Positions 52,124-61,908 are shown, numbered from the stretch's first letter. The stretch: DNA of 64,000 nucleotides from Caballeronia temeraria (GCF_001544795.2 NZ_FCOI02000024.1:1-64000); one strand, 5' to 3'. The notes: a model not told the origin generated them from the letters alone. A program made the numbers and translations.

Positions 52124-53290
52124 ATGAACACCCGCACCGCAGACATCCCGCCGGAAGGCATCACCACCGACGAATTCCTTGGCCGCGTCGCTAAAGTACG
52201 AAGCGCAGTCGATAGCGCCGGATTGGTCGGTCTGCTTGCTTTCGGAGATTGCTGGCGTGGCGCGAACATCGGTTATTTCACCGAGTTTCGTCCGCTCGAC
52301 GGCGTATCGGACATTGCCAACGCAATCCTTCTGCTGCCCGTCGATGGCGACCCCGTGCTGTTCGTGTCGGATCAATGCTTCGATTACGCGACGAGCGTGA
52401 CCGCCTTCGAAGTGCGCAGCCTGCGCGAAGTCACGCAACATGTGCAGACGTTTTCGGCGCGACATGGCAAAGGCACGGTCGGTCTTGCCGGCGCCGCCTA
52501 CATTCCGGCGGATCTGCTGAAGCGCCTGAACGCCGGTCTTGGCGCGTTGGAGCTCGCACCGACAATGGTGCTGGCCGAAATCAAGGCGGTAAAAAGCGAC
52601 GCCGAAGTGGCTCTGATGCGCAAGGCCGCCGCGCTGACCGATTCGGCGATGGCCGCCATTCGCGACGCGCTCGCCGACGGCCGTCCCTACACCGAGCGGG
52701 AACTCGCTCTGATCGCCGACCGCGCGATGCTTGCAGGCGGCGCGGACCGGACCGCATTCGATTCGATGGTGCAGTCCGGTCCGCGCTCGGCGTATAACCT
52801 CGCGCGCCCCTCGGACCGCATCCTGCAACCGGGCGACCTGATCATGACCGACATCGGCGCGCGTTATCGCGGATACGTGGCCGATGGCGGACGCGGCTTC
52901 ACCTACGGTCAGGCAGCGCCCGAGAAGATGGCGATCGTGGCGGCAGCGGCGCGCGCGGTCGAAGCGGGGCTTGCCGCGGCGCGTCCCGGCATGGCGGCGA
53001 TGGAACTGAATGCAGTGATCCAGCAGGCGCTGGTGGAATCGAACTACGAGCAATACTCGAGCGAAGCGCGCGGCCATGGGACCGGTCACGGCACCGGCAT
53101 GGACCCGGAAGAGGAAGCGCCGTGGATCGGGCCGGGAAACAGGACCGTCCTGCAGGAAAATATGGTGTTCACGCTGAAGGCGACGATCACGGTGCCGAAC
53201 GTCGGCGGCCTGCGCACCGAACGTATCGTCCGGTTGACCTCGGGCGGTGTCGAAACGCTTGACCAGTTTCCGATGGAACTGCACTGGTGA
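52124..53290 (+). CDS. M24 (pita-bread fold) hydrolase with one metal ligand replaced
   Basis: The 388-residue protein has an N-terminal creatinase-type domain and a C-terminal M24 domain, as in Xaa-Pro peptidase, creatinase and ectoine hydrolase. D243 and D254 (TDIGARYRGYVAD, 11 apart), H318/H322 (GHGTGHGTGMD) and the last Glu E366 (GLRTERIV) are kept. The fourth ligand, Glu in the usual TxEPG block, is Lys352 (VFTLKATITVP). A two-metal peptidase is therefore doubtful; a creatinase-like amidinohydrolase or other C-N hydrolase is possible. It is followed by an MHS transporter, likely for its substrate. Confidence 0.82.
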   Translation: MNTRTADIPPEGITTDEFLGRVAKVRSAVDSAGLVGLLAFGDCWRGANIGYFTEFRPLDGVSDIANAILLLPVDGDPVLFVSDQCFDYATSVTAFEVRSLREVTQHVQTFSARHGKGTVGLAGAAYIPADLLKRLNAGLGALELAPTMVLAEIKAVKSDAEVALMRKAAALTDSAMAAIRDALADGRPYTERELALIADRAMLAGGADRTAFDSMVQSGPRSAYNLARPSDRILQPGDLIMTDIGARYRGYVADGGRGFTYGQAAPEKMAIVAAAARAVEAGLAAARPGMAAMELNAVIQQALVESNYEQYSSEARGHGTGHGTGMDPEEEAPWIGPGNRTVLQENMVFTLKATITVPNVGGLRTERIVRLTSGGVETLDQFPMELHW

Positions 53291-53379
53291 GCGCAATGAG
53301 TCTATCGTAAAGCGGCGGCGGACCCGCACCGCCAGCTCGCAGCAGTTCAAAACAGAGAATCTCGTAGAAGGGAGGAGAC

Positions 53380-54765
53380 ATGAATACATCGCCCGTTTCA
53401 GCCGGCGACGCGCCGGTTATCAGCCGCGCGGCCGTCAACCGCGTGCTGGTCGCTTCGGTGGTCGGGACCGCCATCGAGTGGTACGACTTTTTTCTCTATG
53501 CGACGGCGTCGGCACTCGTCTTCGCGAGGCTGTTCTTCCCTTCGTTCGATCCCGTGGTAGGCACGATCGCGGCGTTCGGCAGTTTTGCGGTCGGCTATGT
53601 CGCGCGGCCTTTCGGCGCGGTGTTTTTCGGGCACTTCGGCGACCGTATCGGACGCAAGGCGACGCTCGTCGCGACGCTCACGATCATGGGGGTTAGCACC
53701 TTCGTGATCGGGCTGCTGCCGACTTACGCATCGATCGGCGTCTGGGCGCCGGTCCTGCTGGTGGCGATGCGCTTCCTGCAAGGGCTCGGCGTGGGCGGTG
53801 AATGGGGTGGCGCGGTGCTGATGGTGGTCGAAACGGCGCCGGCCAAAAAGCGAGGGTTCTTCGGCGCGTTTCCGCAACTGGGCGTGCCGCTCGGGTTGAT
53901 GCTCTCGACCGCCGTGTTCAAGACTGTGTCGAGTCTCCCCTCGGATGCGTTCTATTCCTGGGGATGGCGCGTGCCGTTCCTGCTAAGCGTCGCGCTGATC
54001 GCGATCGGCCTGTTTATCCGTTTGCGCGTGATGGAATCGCCGGTGTTCGAAGAGATCAAAGCGAGCAAGCGCGTCGTCAAGGCACCGCTGATCGAATTGC
54101 TGCGCCGGCATCCGAAAGACCTCGTGCTCACCATTGGCACGCGCTTCGCGGTCGACATCACCTTCAACGTGATCAACGTGTTCGTGCTGGTATATGGCAC
54201 CACGCGGCTCGGCCTGTCGCGCGGGCTGTTGCTGAACGCGATCATTCTCGGCTGCGCGTTTGCGCTTGTCACGCTCCCGTTGTTCGGCAAGCTGTCGGAT
54301 GCGATCGGACGCCGGACGGTCTTCATGCTCGGTGCTGTGTTCGTGGCGATCTACGGATTCGCGTTCTTTCCGCTGCTCGAAACACGCAATCCGACCTTGA
54401 TCTTCGTGGCGTACGTCTGCGGCATCGCGTTGAGCCAGGCATCGGTGTACGGTGTGCAATCAACGTGGTTTGCCGAGCTGTTCGGTACGCGGGTCCGCTA
54501 CACGGGCGCGTCGCTGCCGTATCAGGTTGCGGGCATCATCACATCGGGGCCGACGCCATTGATTGCGACGTATCTGTTCGCCACGTATGGCCAGACGCTG
54601 CCGATTTCGATGTATATCGCGGCAACGGCGCTGCTGAGCCTCGTGTGCGCATTCTTCCTCGCGGAAACCTTCAAGCGGGACCTGTCCGCGGAGCTGGAAG
54701 ACGACGCATCCGCAGCGCTCGATACGCATCCGGCCGGGCACGCTCCGCAGTCTCTGTCGCGCTGA
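53380..54765 (+). CDS. MHS-family MFS transporter (ShiA/ProP-like)
   Basis: The 461-residue protein with 12 predicted membrane segments belongs to the metabolite:H+ symporter group, shown by GTAIEWYDFFLYATASALVF and the loop FGHFGDRIGRKATLV. A GGGAGG site precedes ATG 53380. It lies 89 bases after the M24 hydrolase and probably imports the compound it cleaves. Substrates of the group include shikimate, proline/betaine, citrate and ketoglutarate. Confidence 0.85.
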   Translation: MNTSPVSAGDAPVISRAAVNRVLVASVVGTAIEWYDFFLYATASALVFARLFFPSFDPVVGTIAAFGSFAVGYVARPFGAVFFGHFGDRIGRKATLVATLTIMGVSTFVIGLLPTYASIGVWAPVLLVAMRFLQGLGVGGEWGGAVLMVVETAPAKKRGFFGAFPQLGVPLGLMLSTAVFKTVSSLPSDAFYSWGWRVPFLLSVALIAIGLFIRLRVMESPVFEEIKASKRVVKAPLIELLRRHPKDLVLTIGTRFAVDITFNVINVFVLVYGTTRLGLSRGLLLNAIILGCAFALVTLPLFGKLSDAIGRRTVFMLGAVFVAIYGFAFFPLLETRNPTLIFVAYVCGIALSQASVYGVQSTWFAELFGTRVRYTGASLPYQVAGIITSGPTPLIATYLFATYGQTLPISMYIAATALLSLVCAFFLAETFKRDLSAELEDDASAALDTHPAGHAPQSLSR

Positions 54766-55320
54766 GCGCCAAGTCAGTCCGGCGCGGCATCGTGTATGAC
54801 CCCGCCGCTTGCGCGACGGCGCAATGCGGCCGCTGACACGCTGTTCAGCGCCTCGAACGAGTCGTTGATTGCGACGTCACCAAGGTCAGCCGTCCGGCGG
54901 GCGGCTGACGTGAAACGCGGACGGCCTCGATTTCCGGATCGCGTCGCGAATCTTCTTCGCCATGTCGAACGACGTCTGGATGGACCCGCCACGCGCCATC
55001 GCGATGCGACGCAAGCGCCGCACGGGACCTATCAGCGCGGCGTAATTGGACTGCAAGCTCTGGCTGTCCCAGCTTGACGCAGATCGCCGAACTGATGCGC
55101 GCAGAGCGATGCATGCCGAAACCGCCTGCTCACTGGTCGCATGTGGCACGAGACGGCGCGTTCGCCGCTGCGCGGACCGATTGCGGTCAGCGGCGCGACG
55201 CGGTGGACGTGGGCGGCGAGGCGAACGAACCAAACTCTGATCTACCGACCGCGTGCCGAATGCGCTCACTTCGTCGAATTCGCCGCGAAAAAGTCGTCGT
55301 ACCGGCGCAGCAAATGACCA
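54766..55320. other. Intergenic region without a recognisable gene
   Basis: These 555 bases lie between an MHS transporter and a LysR gene. Several minus-strand frames are open (for example within 54845-55114 and 54886-55269), but they overlap one another, have no ribosome sites and show no family features. No clear terminator hairpin with a T run follows the transporter. A decayed gene is possible. Confidence 0.4.
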
Positions 55321-56241
55321 TCACCCGTCGGACTGCCGAAACATCGAATGGATCGTGTCGCGCAACCACGACACGCCCGGGTCGCTCGTGAATTGCGTGT
55401 GCGTGTGCACCTGGATTTCGATGGGTGGCAGGGCGAACGGCAGCGGCAGGATGCGGAAGGCCTTATTGCGATTAAAGCGCCGCGCAATGCTTTTGGGGAA
55501 GATGACGGCGAGGTCCGTGTTTGTGACGATTTCTGGCGCCACGACAAAATGCGGTAGTCGAACCACGACCTCACGCTTAAGATTAAGCTCGTCGAGCCAT
55601 TGCTCGACCATGCGATGGCCGGTCGCATTGGTGCTCGCGTAGACGTACCGCAAGGCGGCCAGGTCTTCGCGGGTTGGCCGTGACTTACCTAACGGATGAT
55701 TTGCGCGCACCACACAGACATGCTCGTCGACGAACAGTGTCTCGCTCACGCATCCCGCGTCGAGACCCGGCACATACCCGAGCGCAAGATCGATTTCCCC
55801 TGAGCGCATGGCGGCGCTTACGGATTCCACCGGAACATTGACTGCTTCAATCCGGATGCCGCGCGCCTCGCGGTCTAGGAGCGCTACTAGCGGCGGCAGA
55901 AAGAAAAACTCCGACATGTCCGACATCGAAATGCGGAACACGCGCCGGGCGGTTGCGGGGTCGAACTTGGCGAGTTGCTGGACCGCCTCATTGATGATGG
56001 ACAGCGCCTGCGCGAGCGGAGGATACAGCCGGTGCGCGGCATCGGTCGGCACCATGCCGGCGGGCGTGCGCACGAAGAGCGGATCATCGAAGATCGTGCG
56101 CAAACGCCTTAGCGCATGACTGACCGCGGGCTGGGTCAGTTCCAGACGGTCGCCGGCAGCGGTCATGCTGCGCAGATCCCAGATAGCAAGGAACACGCGC
56201 AGCAGATTCAGATCGGCGATACCGGAGTTGAGCTTCGTCAT
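55321..56241 (-). CDS. LysR-family regulator of the two-component monooxygenase operon
   Basis: The 306-residue LysR (NodD/NahR-like branch) has the helix-turn-helix LRVFLAIWDLRSMTAAGDRL and LTQPAVSHALRRLR, then DPLFVRTPAGMVPT. ATG 56241 starts MTKLNSGIADLNLL; an ATG further upstream at 56289 is possible. It is the last gene of the minus-strand monooxygenase cluster, 44 bases after the EthD-like gene. It is clearly paralogous to the LysR at 60912-61820, which flanks the other side of the cluster. Confidence 0.82.
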   Translation of the reverse strand: MTKLNSGIADLNLLRVFLAIWDLRSMTAAGDRLELTQPAVSHALRRLRTIFDDPLFVRTPAGMVPTDAAHRLYPPLAQALSIINEAVQQLAKFDPATARRVFRISMSDMSEFFFLPPLVALLDREARGIRIEAVNVPVESVSAAMRSGEIDLALGYVPGLDAGCVSETLFVDEHVCVVRANHPLGKSRPTREDLAALRYVYASTNATGHRMVEQWLDELNLKREVVVRLPHFVVAPEIVTNTDLAVIFPKSIARRFNRNKAFRILPLPFALPPIEIQVHTHTQFTSDPGVSWLRDTIHSMFRQSDG

Positions 56242-56285
56242 ACACGGTTGACTCACGAACGAGCGCTGGTCGCGCCATGCGGCCT

Positions 56286-56960
56286 TCAATGTGTGGCGAG
56301 ATTACCGTATGTGCTGCGCATTGCAAAATGCGGCGTAAGTCCCCGATAGGGCGGTAAGTCATGAAAATCGCGCCGCATTGATTCGCGCACCGGTGAGGCG
56401 AGCGCGTCGGCGAGCGCGGATGCATCGTCGAAGACCACCTTGTTGCGCTGCATGGCATCCACACGCGCGCACGGTAATCCGCTCGTGCAGTCGATGCGCG
56501 TGTAGATCTCCATCTCGCGCAGCGCTGGGAGGGTCGACATGAGCGGCGCGTGATGTTGCATGTAATGCGCGAGCCATGTATTGAAGTCCTCGGCAGGCCC
56601 TTCGTACGCGACGAGATAGGTGCAGCGCTGAACCCGCGCTTGGGCGGGTGGCCCTGGCGGCAGCAGGGCGCGCACGGCCATGACTTGCTGCATGAAGCGC
56701 CCGGCGGTCAAAGGTTCTCGAAGCGCGCGATGGATCGGGCCACCCGGCCCGGCCGCAGCTTCGAGCGCGGCAAGCTCATCGAAATACAGTTGAAGCACGC
56801 ACGATGGCGCATCGCCGGCCGGCGCAATGCGCGGATCGACGCGTTGAGCTATCGGCTCATGCACGACCAGGCTGCGCAAGCCGTCGGTGCCCTGCAACGG
56901 CGCGATATCCGGCAGCGATTGCTGTTGGCTTGCACCGATCAGAAACAGGCAGACTTGCAT
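56286..56960 (-). CDS. EthD-like (dimeric alpha/beta barrel) protein
   Basis: The 224-residue protein appears to consist of two ferredoxin-like halves: one around residues 55-120 (CVLQLYFDELAALEAA, GRFMQQVMAV) and one from residue 108 with CTYLVAYEGPAEDFNTWLAH, YMQHHAPLMSTLPALREMEI and MQRNKVVFDDASALADALAS. The HHAPLM block resembles EthD-type proteins of degradation pathways. It starts 2 bases after the flavin reductase stop. Its function is unknown; it might help in a ring oxidation or in handling a reactive product. Confidence 0.6.
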   Translation of the reverse strand: MQVCLFLIGASQQQSLPDIAPLQGTDGLRSLVVHEPIAQRVDPRIAPAGDAPSCVLQLYFDELAALEAAAGPGGPIHRALREPLTAGRFMQQVMAVRALLPPGPPAQARVQRCTYLVAYEGPAEDFNTWLAHYMQHHAPLMSTLPALREMEIYTRIDCTSGLPCARVDAMQRNKVVFDDASALADALASPVRESMRRDFHDLPPYRGLTPHFAMRSTYGNLATH

Positions 56961-56962
56961 GG

Positions 56963-57481
56963 TTACGCCGCCTCGCAGGAAGCAGCGGCGCGCGCGAGCC
57001 GATGAAACTTCCGGCCGAAGTACACGAGGCCATCGCCGTCTTCGCGCGAGCCGATGTGCTCGACATGTACGAAAAGCACCGAATGCGAACCGACCTTCTT
57101 ACTATCGACGATACGGCCTTCGAGACTCGCGATTGCGTCGTTGAGCACGGGGAGTTTCAGTGCGCCTGGCCGCGAGCCGTAGCGCGCAAAACGTTCGTCC
57201 ATCGAGCATCCATCCATGCCCGCAAACACGCGCGCCAGTTCCTGCGCGTGCGCGCCCAGCACGTTGATGCAAGCCCGGCCGTTACTGAGCAATACATCGT
57301 GGACATAACTCGACTGATTGATGCAGACGAGCATCGTCGGTGGCGTATCGGTCACCGCGCATACGGCGCTTGCCGTGATACCGCCGCGTCCGTGCGGGCC
57401 GTCGGTGGTGATGACGTTGACGGCCGCGCCGAGCGAGGCCATTGCGTTGCGAAACTGTGTACGCGCTTGATCGTGGGTCAT
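56963..57481 (-). CDS. Flavin reductase, HpaC type
   Basis: This 172-residue flavin reductase (flavin_reduct domain) has FRNAMASLGAAVNVITTDG, GITASAVCAVTDTPPTMLVC and NGRACINVLGAHAQELARVF, the standard FMN-binding blocks. It should supply FMNH2 or FADH2 to the monooxygenase encoded 27 bases upstream in the operon. Together they form a two-component hydroxylase. Confidence 0.85.
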   Translation of the reverse strand: MTHDQARTQFRNAMASLGAAVNVITTDGPHGRGGITASAVCAVTDTPPTMLVCINQSSYVHDVLLSNGRACINVLGAHAQELARVFAGMDGCSMDERFARYGSRPGALKLPVLNDAIASLEGRIVDSKKVGSHSVLFVHVEHIGSREDGDGLVYFGRKFHRLARAAASCEAA

Positions 57482-57508
57482 GGCTGATGTCCTTTCAGGT
57501 TCGCAGGT

Positions 57509-58699
57509 TCAGGGATACGGCGTGACGGGCGGAATGCCCACGAAGATCGCGCCCGACGCGTCGTAATTGCCTTCGCCGAGGAACGCGTGTTGCGTGACGA
57601 CGATCGAATCGCGTACCAGACGCTGCATCCGGTTCTCGCGATAGATCGCGCCAATGCCCGCCATCTTGTAAGCCTGCATCACGATATTTGCGCAGGTGTG
57701 AGCTGCATGCGTGGCCGACAGACGCAGCAAGTTCGCTTCTGCAGGCAACACCGGGTCACCAGCGAGCACCGTGCGCCACGATGCTTCCGCGGACTCGAAG
57801 AAGAATGCCCGCGCGCTGCGCAGCTGTGCTTCCGCCTGCGCGAGTCCGGAACGATAGTAGGCACGATCGGCCAGACGCGGCGCACCGGTCGTGGTCTTCG
57901 TCACGCCGGACATCCGGGCCAGCAGGTCGAGCGCAGCTCGCGCCAGGCCAACATTCACTGCCGCATGCACCTGTGCCTGATAGGCGATGGCGGGATACCG
58001 ATACAACGGTTCATCGATCAGTGGCGTGCCGCCGCGCACGAAGGTCCATTGTTCCTCGACGTATTTGTCTTTTAGACGCAGATCGTGGCTGCCCGTGCCT
58101 TGCATGCCGACCACGTTCCAGTTATCGACAATCTCGACTTCGTTCGCTGGAAAAACAGCAGTAAATGGCTTGCCGGCGTTCTTGTCGTCGGTGCCCGCAG
58201 GCGCCCCGCCGATGCCTACGCCGATCCAGTCCGCACCTTTGCAGCCACTCGCGAAGCGCCATTGTCCCGACACGAGAAAGCCGCCGGGCGCGCGTTCGGC
58301 CTTCTGCAGCGGATACAAGCCGCCCGCGAAGACCTGATCGGGACCGGTCGCATAGATCTGCGCCTGTGTTTCGACCGGCAGCGAGGCGAGGTACGTGCTC
58401 GCCGAGCCGAATGCCGCTACCCAGGCAGCAGAGCCGTCCGCGATCGCAATGCGTTCGAGCATCGCGAGGAAACGCGCAGGCGGCAGCGGGTCGCCGCCGA
58501 AACGTTTAGGCGTGCTTGCGCGGAAGATGCCCGCGCGCTTCATCTTGCCGACCATATCTCGCGGCACGTGAGACAGGGCATCGAACTCGTCGCGGCGGCG
58601 CTCGATTTCTTCGATGAGCGCATCAAGCGGCAGCGGGCCGGCATACTCGGGATAGGCGTTTTGCGAATCGATGATCGCTTCGCTTTGAAGGGCTTGCAT
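57509..58699 (-). CDS. Flavin-dependent monooxygenase, acyl-CoA-dehydrogenase fold (two-component oxygenase)
   Basis: The 396-residue protein is of the HpaB/C2-hydroxylase-like acyl-CoA-dehydrogenase fold: SHVPRDMVGKMKRAGIFRAS, ERIAIADGSAAWVAAFGSAS, VSGQWRFASGCKGADWIGVG and MQGTGSHDLRLKD. ATG 58699 follows AGAGG; an in-frame ATG 36 bases upstream is less likely. The adjacent flavin reductase and MHS transporter suggest hydroxylation of an imported aromatic or other carboxylate. It is more distant from the DszC-like copies at 25723 and 31378 than they are from each other. Confidence 0.82.
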   Translation of the reverse strand: MQALQSEAIIDSQNAYPEYAGPLPLDALIEEIERRRDEFDALSHVPRDMVGKMKRAGIFRASTPKRFGGDPLPPARFLAMLERIAIADGSAAWVAAFGSASTYLASLPVETQAQIYATGPDQVFAGGLYPLQKAERAPGGFLVSGQWRFASGCKGADWIGVGIGGAPAGTDDKNAGKPFTAVFPANEVEIVDNWNVVGMQGTGSHDLRLKDKYVEEQWTFVRGGTPLIDEPLYRYPAIAYQAQVHAAVNVGLARAALDLLARMSGVTKTTTGAPRLADRAYYRSGLAQAEAQLRSARAFFFESAEASWRTVLAGDPVLPAEANLLRLSATHAAHTCANIVMQAYKMAGIGAIYRENRMQRLVRDSIVVTQHAFLGEGNYDASGAIFVGIPPVTPYP

Positions 58700-58731
58700 A
58701 GGTGATACCTCTCGGTCGATGTGTGTCGATG

Positions 58732-60099
58732 TCATTCGGGCTGACGACGTGCGTCGGCGCGCATCGCTTTGGGAAACGTCTCGCGTGCGAGCAGCGTGGC
58801 GACGACGGTGATGAGCCCCAGTACGCCCAGATAAATGGCGACCGGCACCGCGCTGTGATAGTGGGCGAGCAGCACGGTGGCGATCATTGGCGAAAGGCCG
58901 CCACCGAGTACGGAAGAGACCTCCCGCCCGATGCCGAGTCCCGAGAAACGCAGGTGCACTGGCAACATCTCGCTGATGAACGCGGGCTGCGCGCCTTGGA
59001 GAATGCCAAGCGTGATGCTGTTGGCGAGGACAAGCGCCGCAACCACCTTCCAGTACTCACCTGAGCCGAGCAGCGCGAAGTATGGCCATCCAACTAGCAC
59101 GATGGCGATGGCGCCGGCGAGATACACCGGCTTGCGTCCAACCTTGTCGGTCACCCAGCCGAAGAAGAGCGAAACGGGGATCATCAGCAGCATCGAAATG
59201 CACAGACCGCTCAGAATCCAGCTCGACTTGATGCCCAGAAACTGCCCGTAGGCGATCGAAAATGCGAAGAAGAGGTAGGACGCCGCGCCCTCGCCGAAGC
59301 GCAGACCGAACACGGTGAGCACTTCGCGCGGACACTGGCGCAGCACTTCAACGACAGGCATCCGGCTCTCGTGGCGAGTCGCCTTGGCTTCGGCGAACGC
59401 GGCGCTCTCGCCGACGGAGCGGCGCATCCACAAGCCAAGGAGAACGAGTGCGGCGCTGGCAAGGAACGGAAGGCGCCATCCCCACGTGCGAAAGTCGTCA
59501 GCCGGAAGATTCTGCACTAGAAGGAACGCACCAGTGGACAAGACGAAGCCGAGCGCCGCGCCACAGGGGCTCCATGCCGAGAGGGCTCCGCGCTTCGATT
59601 GCGGCGCGTTCTCGTGAATCAACAAGATACTGCCGCTCCATTCACCGCCGGCCGCGAGTCCCTGAAGAGTGCGCAAAAGAACCAGCATTACTGGTGCGGC
59701 AATACCGATCTGCTGGTACGTTGGCAAGACGCCCATCAAAACAGTGGCGGTGCCCATCGTGAGCAGGGTAAGCATCATCACGACCTTGCGGCCGTAACGG
59801 TCGCCGATATGCCCGCAAAGCACTCCGCCTATGGGTCGCGCGATGAAGCCAACCGTGAAGCCACCGAATGCGGCGATGGTGCCCGTCAATGGATCAGTGC
59901 CAACCGGAAAGAACAGCTTGCCAAACACAAGTGCGGCGGCGGTGCCGTACAGGAAGAAGTCATACCACTCGAGAATTTGACCGAGCACTGCTGTGGTGAC
60001 GGCACGGCGCACACTACTTGCCGGACGGGCGGATCTGGTTTGCACGAGCGTGCCTAGATCAGTATTCAGAGCTTCAGGGTTCATGGCGGAGGGAAACAT
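58732..60099 (-). CDS. MHS-family MFS transporter, first gene of the monooxygenase operon
   Basis: The 455-residue MFS protein of the metabolite:H+ symporter group has LGQILEWYDFFLYGTAAALVF in two parts, the loop CGHIGDRYGRKVVMML, and GLAAGGEWSGSILLIHENAP. ATG 60099 is preferred (GGGAA upstream), with ATG 60084 as an alternative. The frame remains open much further upstream without coding character. It lies 32 bases before the monooxygenase gene and should import its substrate. Confidence 0.82.
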   Translation of the reverse strand: MFPSAMNPEALNTDLGTLVQTRSARPASSVRRAVTTAVLGQILEWYDFFLYGTAAALVFGKLFFPVGTDPLTGTIAAFGGFTVGFIARPIGGVLCGHIGDRYGRKVVMMLTLLTMGTATVLMGVLPTYQQIGIAAPVMLVLLRTLQGLAAGGEWSGSILLIHENAPQSKRGALSAWSPCGAALGFVLSTGAFLLVQNLPADDFRTWGWRLPFLASAALVLLGLWMRRSVGESAAFAEAKATRHESRMPVVEVLRQCPREVLTVFGLRFGEGAASYLFFAFSIAYGQFLGIKSSWILSGLCISMLLMIPVSLFFGWVTDKVGRKPVYLAGAIAIVLVGWPYFALLGSGEYWKVVAALVLANSITLGILQGAQPAFISEMLPVHLRFSGLGIGREVSSVLGGGLSPMIATVLLAHYHSAVPVAIYLGVLGLITVVATLLARETFPKAMRADARRQPE

Positions 60100-60520
60100 G
60101 AGGTGATAGTTCCCGCTTCCCTGGAAGCTCAAGAAGCGGCGCGGGTCGTATCGATGCGATGGGCCCACGATATGGGCCCGGACAGGTGCGGTCAAATTCG
60201 AGACAAAAATACGCGGTATGAATTGGATGCATATGCCTGTGATGTCGTAGGTACTAACCCGTGCTTGGCTGTACCTATCCATCGCACATATCACCCATCA
60301 TGGTTTTGACTTTTGGCCGCATGGCGGGCGGACGCGCAGCGCGTGGCGCATCATCGTCATCGTCCCCATGACCCTTCATCGCGTCATCCAACGATTGAAC
60401 GAAACGATTTGCACGGAATAGTCTCACTCGCCTTGGCAAATCCTCAGGGTCCGTTTGCGGTTGCGGGCACGACGCACACGTAACCCGCAGTGACCTCCTG
60501 CGGTATCGCTGACAATGGTT
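60100..60520. other. Intergenic region upstream of the monooxygenase operon
   Basis: These 421 bases upstream of the transporter gene at 58732-60099 must contain the operon promoter. The part at 60180-60300 is AT-richer than average. No family-like coding frame is visible on either strand, and I find no clear sigma70 box pair. Confidence 0.4.
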
Positions 60521-60895
60521 TCAACTAACGTCGAACGCCGACGCTTGTAGAACCTGGCGAGCTGCGCGAGCTTGCCGGCGCACCTCTGCAATTTCCCGGA
60601 CCGGCTCGTCTTCAAGTCCCAGCAATTCATCCAGGCCGAGTTCAAGCACGGATAGCGCCGCACGCGTCGTCTTCCAGTCCGAGGCGAGCTTTATTCTCGT
60701 TCGAGACTGCCGGTGCTCGAGCGTAATGAGGCGGCCGGCGAGCCTCACCCTCTGCTGGCCTTTTCGAATGACCCCGACTTCAGGCGGGCTGTTGCGGTTG
60801 CACTCGAAAGCCGCTGCGCACGGTGAGTGAGCGCACGAGGTTAAAACGCCGTGATCATGTTCGGCGGTGGGCCAAGCGACGGCGGAAGGTACGAG
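60521..60895 (-). pseudogene. Open minus-strand frame without a start, possible gene relic
   Basis: About 125 codons are free of stops on the minus strand from a TAG at about 60897 down to TGA at 60521, but the stretch contains no Met codon. The only usable start, GTG 60748, gives 75 residues (RLAGRLITLEHRQSRTRIKL onward) with no ribosome site. The C-terminal half is charged and helix-like (LDELLGLEDEPVREIAEVRR). I do not recognise it. It may be a small gene, a relic or a chance frame. Confidence 0.25.
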
Positions 60896-60911
60896 AGGAG
60901 TCTATGCGCGC

Positions 60912-61820
60912 TTAGTCGCGATGAAGCGTATCGATGACCAATTCGCGGAACCAGCGGATCCCCTCGTCATTGTCGAAGTTGCGATGCCAATGGACGGTGG
61001 ATTCGATGTCAGGCATTTCCGCCGGCATTGGATAAATAAGGAACTGGCCGGTTTCATTGAACATTTGGGCGGCTCCCCTGTGAAGCGTCACCATCCAGTT
61101 CGTGCGCTGCAGAATCTGCGGGACAACCGTGAAATGCGGCACTCGCAATGCAATTCGACGATGCAAGCCTTGGCTGCGCAAGACTTCGTCGATGGCCAGG
61201 TGGCTGCTGTCACTCGTCGTTACGGTGACATGCAAGAACTCCAGAAACTTCTGTCTTGATAACGCCCGAAGGGGTAACCCAGGGCGCTTACGCGTCATGC
61301 AGACGAACTGGTCGCGGAACAGCAGCGCGTGGTTCGTGACCGGCATCAGCGACGGAAGATTACCAATGGCGAGATCAATCTGGCCAAGTCGCATCTTTTC
61401 CTCGACCTCGCGCACCGGAATCTGCTCGGTCGACAAGCGAACCTGAGGCGCAACTCGCTCCAGTCTTTCGCAGATAGGCGGCAGAAACACATGTTCACCA
61501 ATATCGGACATCGACAATCGAAACTCGCGCGTCGTCGTCGCGTGATCGAATTGTTCGCTCTCACGCAGTGCTTCGCGAATTGAGGCAATTGCACTGCCAA
61601 GAGGCACCGCTAGTCTCTCCGCCGTAGGGGTCGGGAGCATGCCGTCTGGAGTGCGGACAAACAGCGGGTCATCGAACAAGGACCGCAGGCGCCCCAGCGA
61701 ATAGCTGATCGTCGGCTGCGACAACTCGAGCCTTTGCCCAGCACGCGTGAGACTGCGCTCTTCCAGGATCGCCTGGAAGACCCGCAGCAGGTTGAGATCG
61801 ACCTGATGAAAATTGACCAT
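60912..61820 (-). CDS. LysR-family regulator divergent from the acyl-CoA synthetase
   Basis: The 302-residue LysR has LLRVFQAILEERSLTRAGQR, LELSQPTISYSLGRLR and DPLFVRTPDGMLPT, clearly paralogous to the regulator at 55321-56241. ATG 61820 starts MVNFHQVDLNLL at the normal N terminus. It is divergent from the acyl-CoA synthetase gene at 61909 with 88 bases between, where both promoters and the operator should lie. It might sense the same or a related aromatic or fatty acid effector. Confidence 0.82.
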   Translation of the reverse strand: MVNFHQVDLNLLRVFQAILEERSLTRAGQRLELSQPTISYSLGRLRSLFDDPLFVRTPDGMLPTPTAERLAVPLGSAIASIREALRESEQFDHATTTREFRLSMSDIGEHVFLPPICERLERVAPQVRLSTEQIPVREVEEKMRLGQIDLAIGNLPSLMPVTNHALLFRDQFVCMTRKRPGLPLRALSRQKFLEFLHVTVTTSDSSHLAIDEVLRSQGLHRRIALRVPHFTVVPQILQRTNWMVTLHRGAAQMFNETGQFLIYPMPAEMPDIESTVHWHRNFDNDEGIRWFRELVIDTLHRD

Positions 61821-61908
61821 GTCTATGCCGGGTAAAAAATTGATTGATTTGACCGATATGCTAGCCAATTCTAGACTCGGATCCAACATAGAAAGAGGTC
61901 CCAAGCTC

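Noticed and set aside
54845..55269. Overlapping minus-strand frames in the gap before the LysR gene
   Set aside because: They overlap one another in different frames, have no ribosome site and match no family I know.
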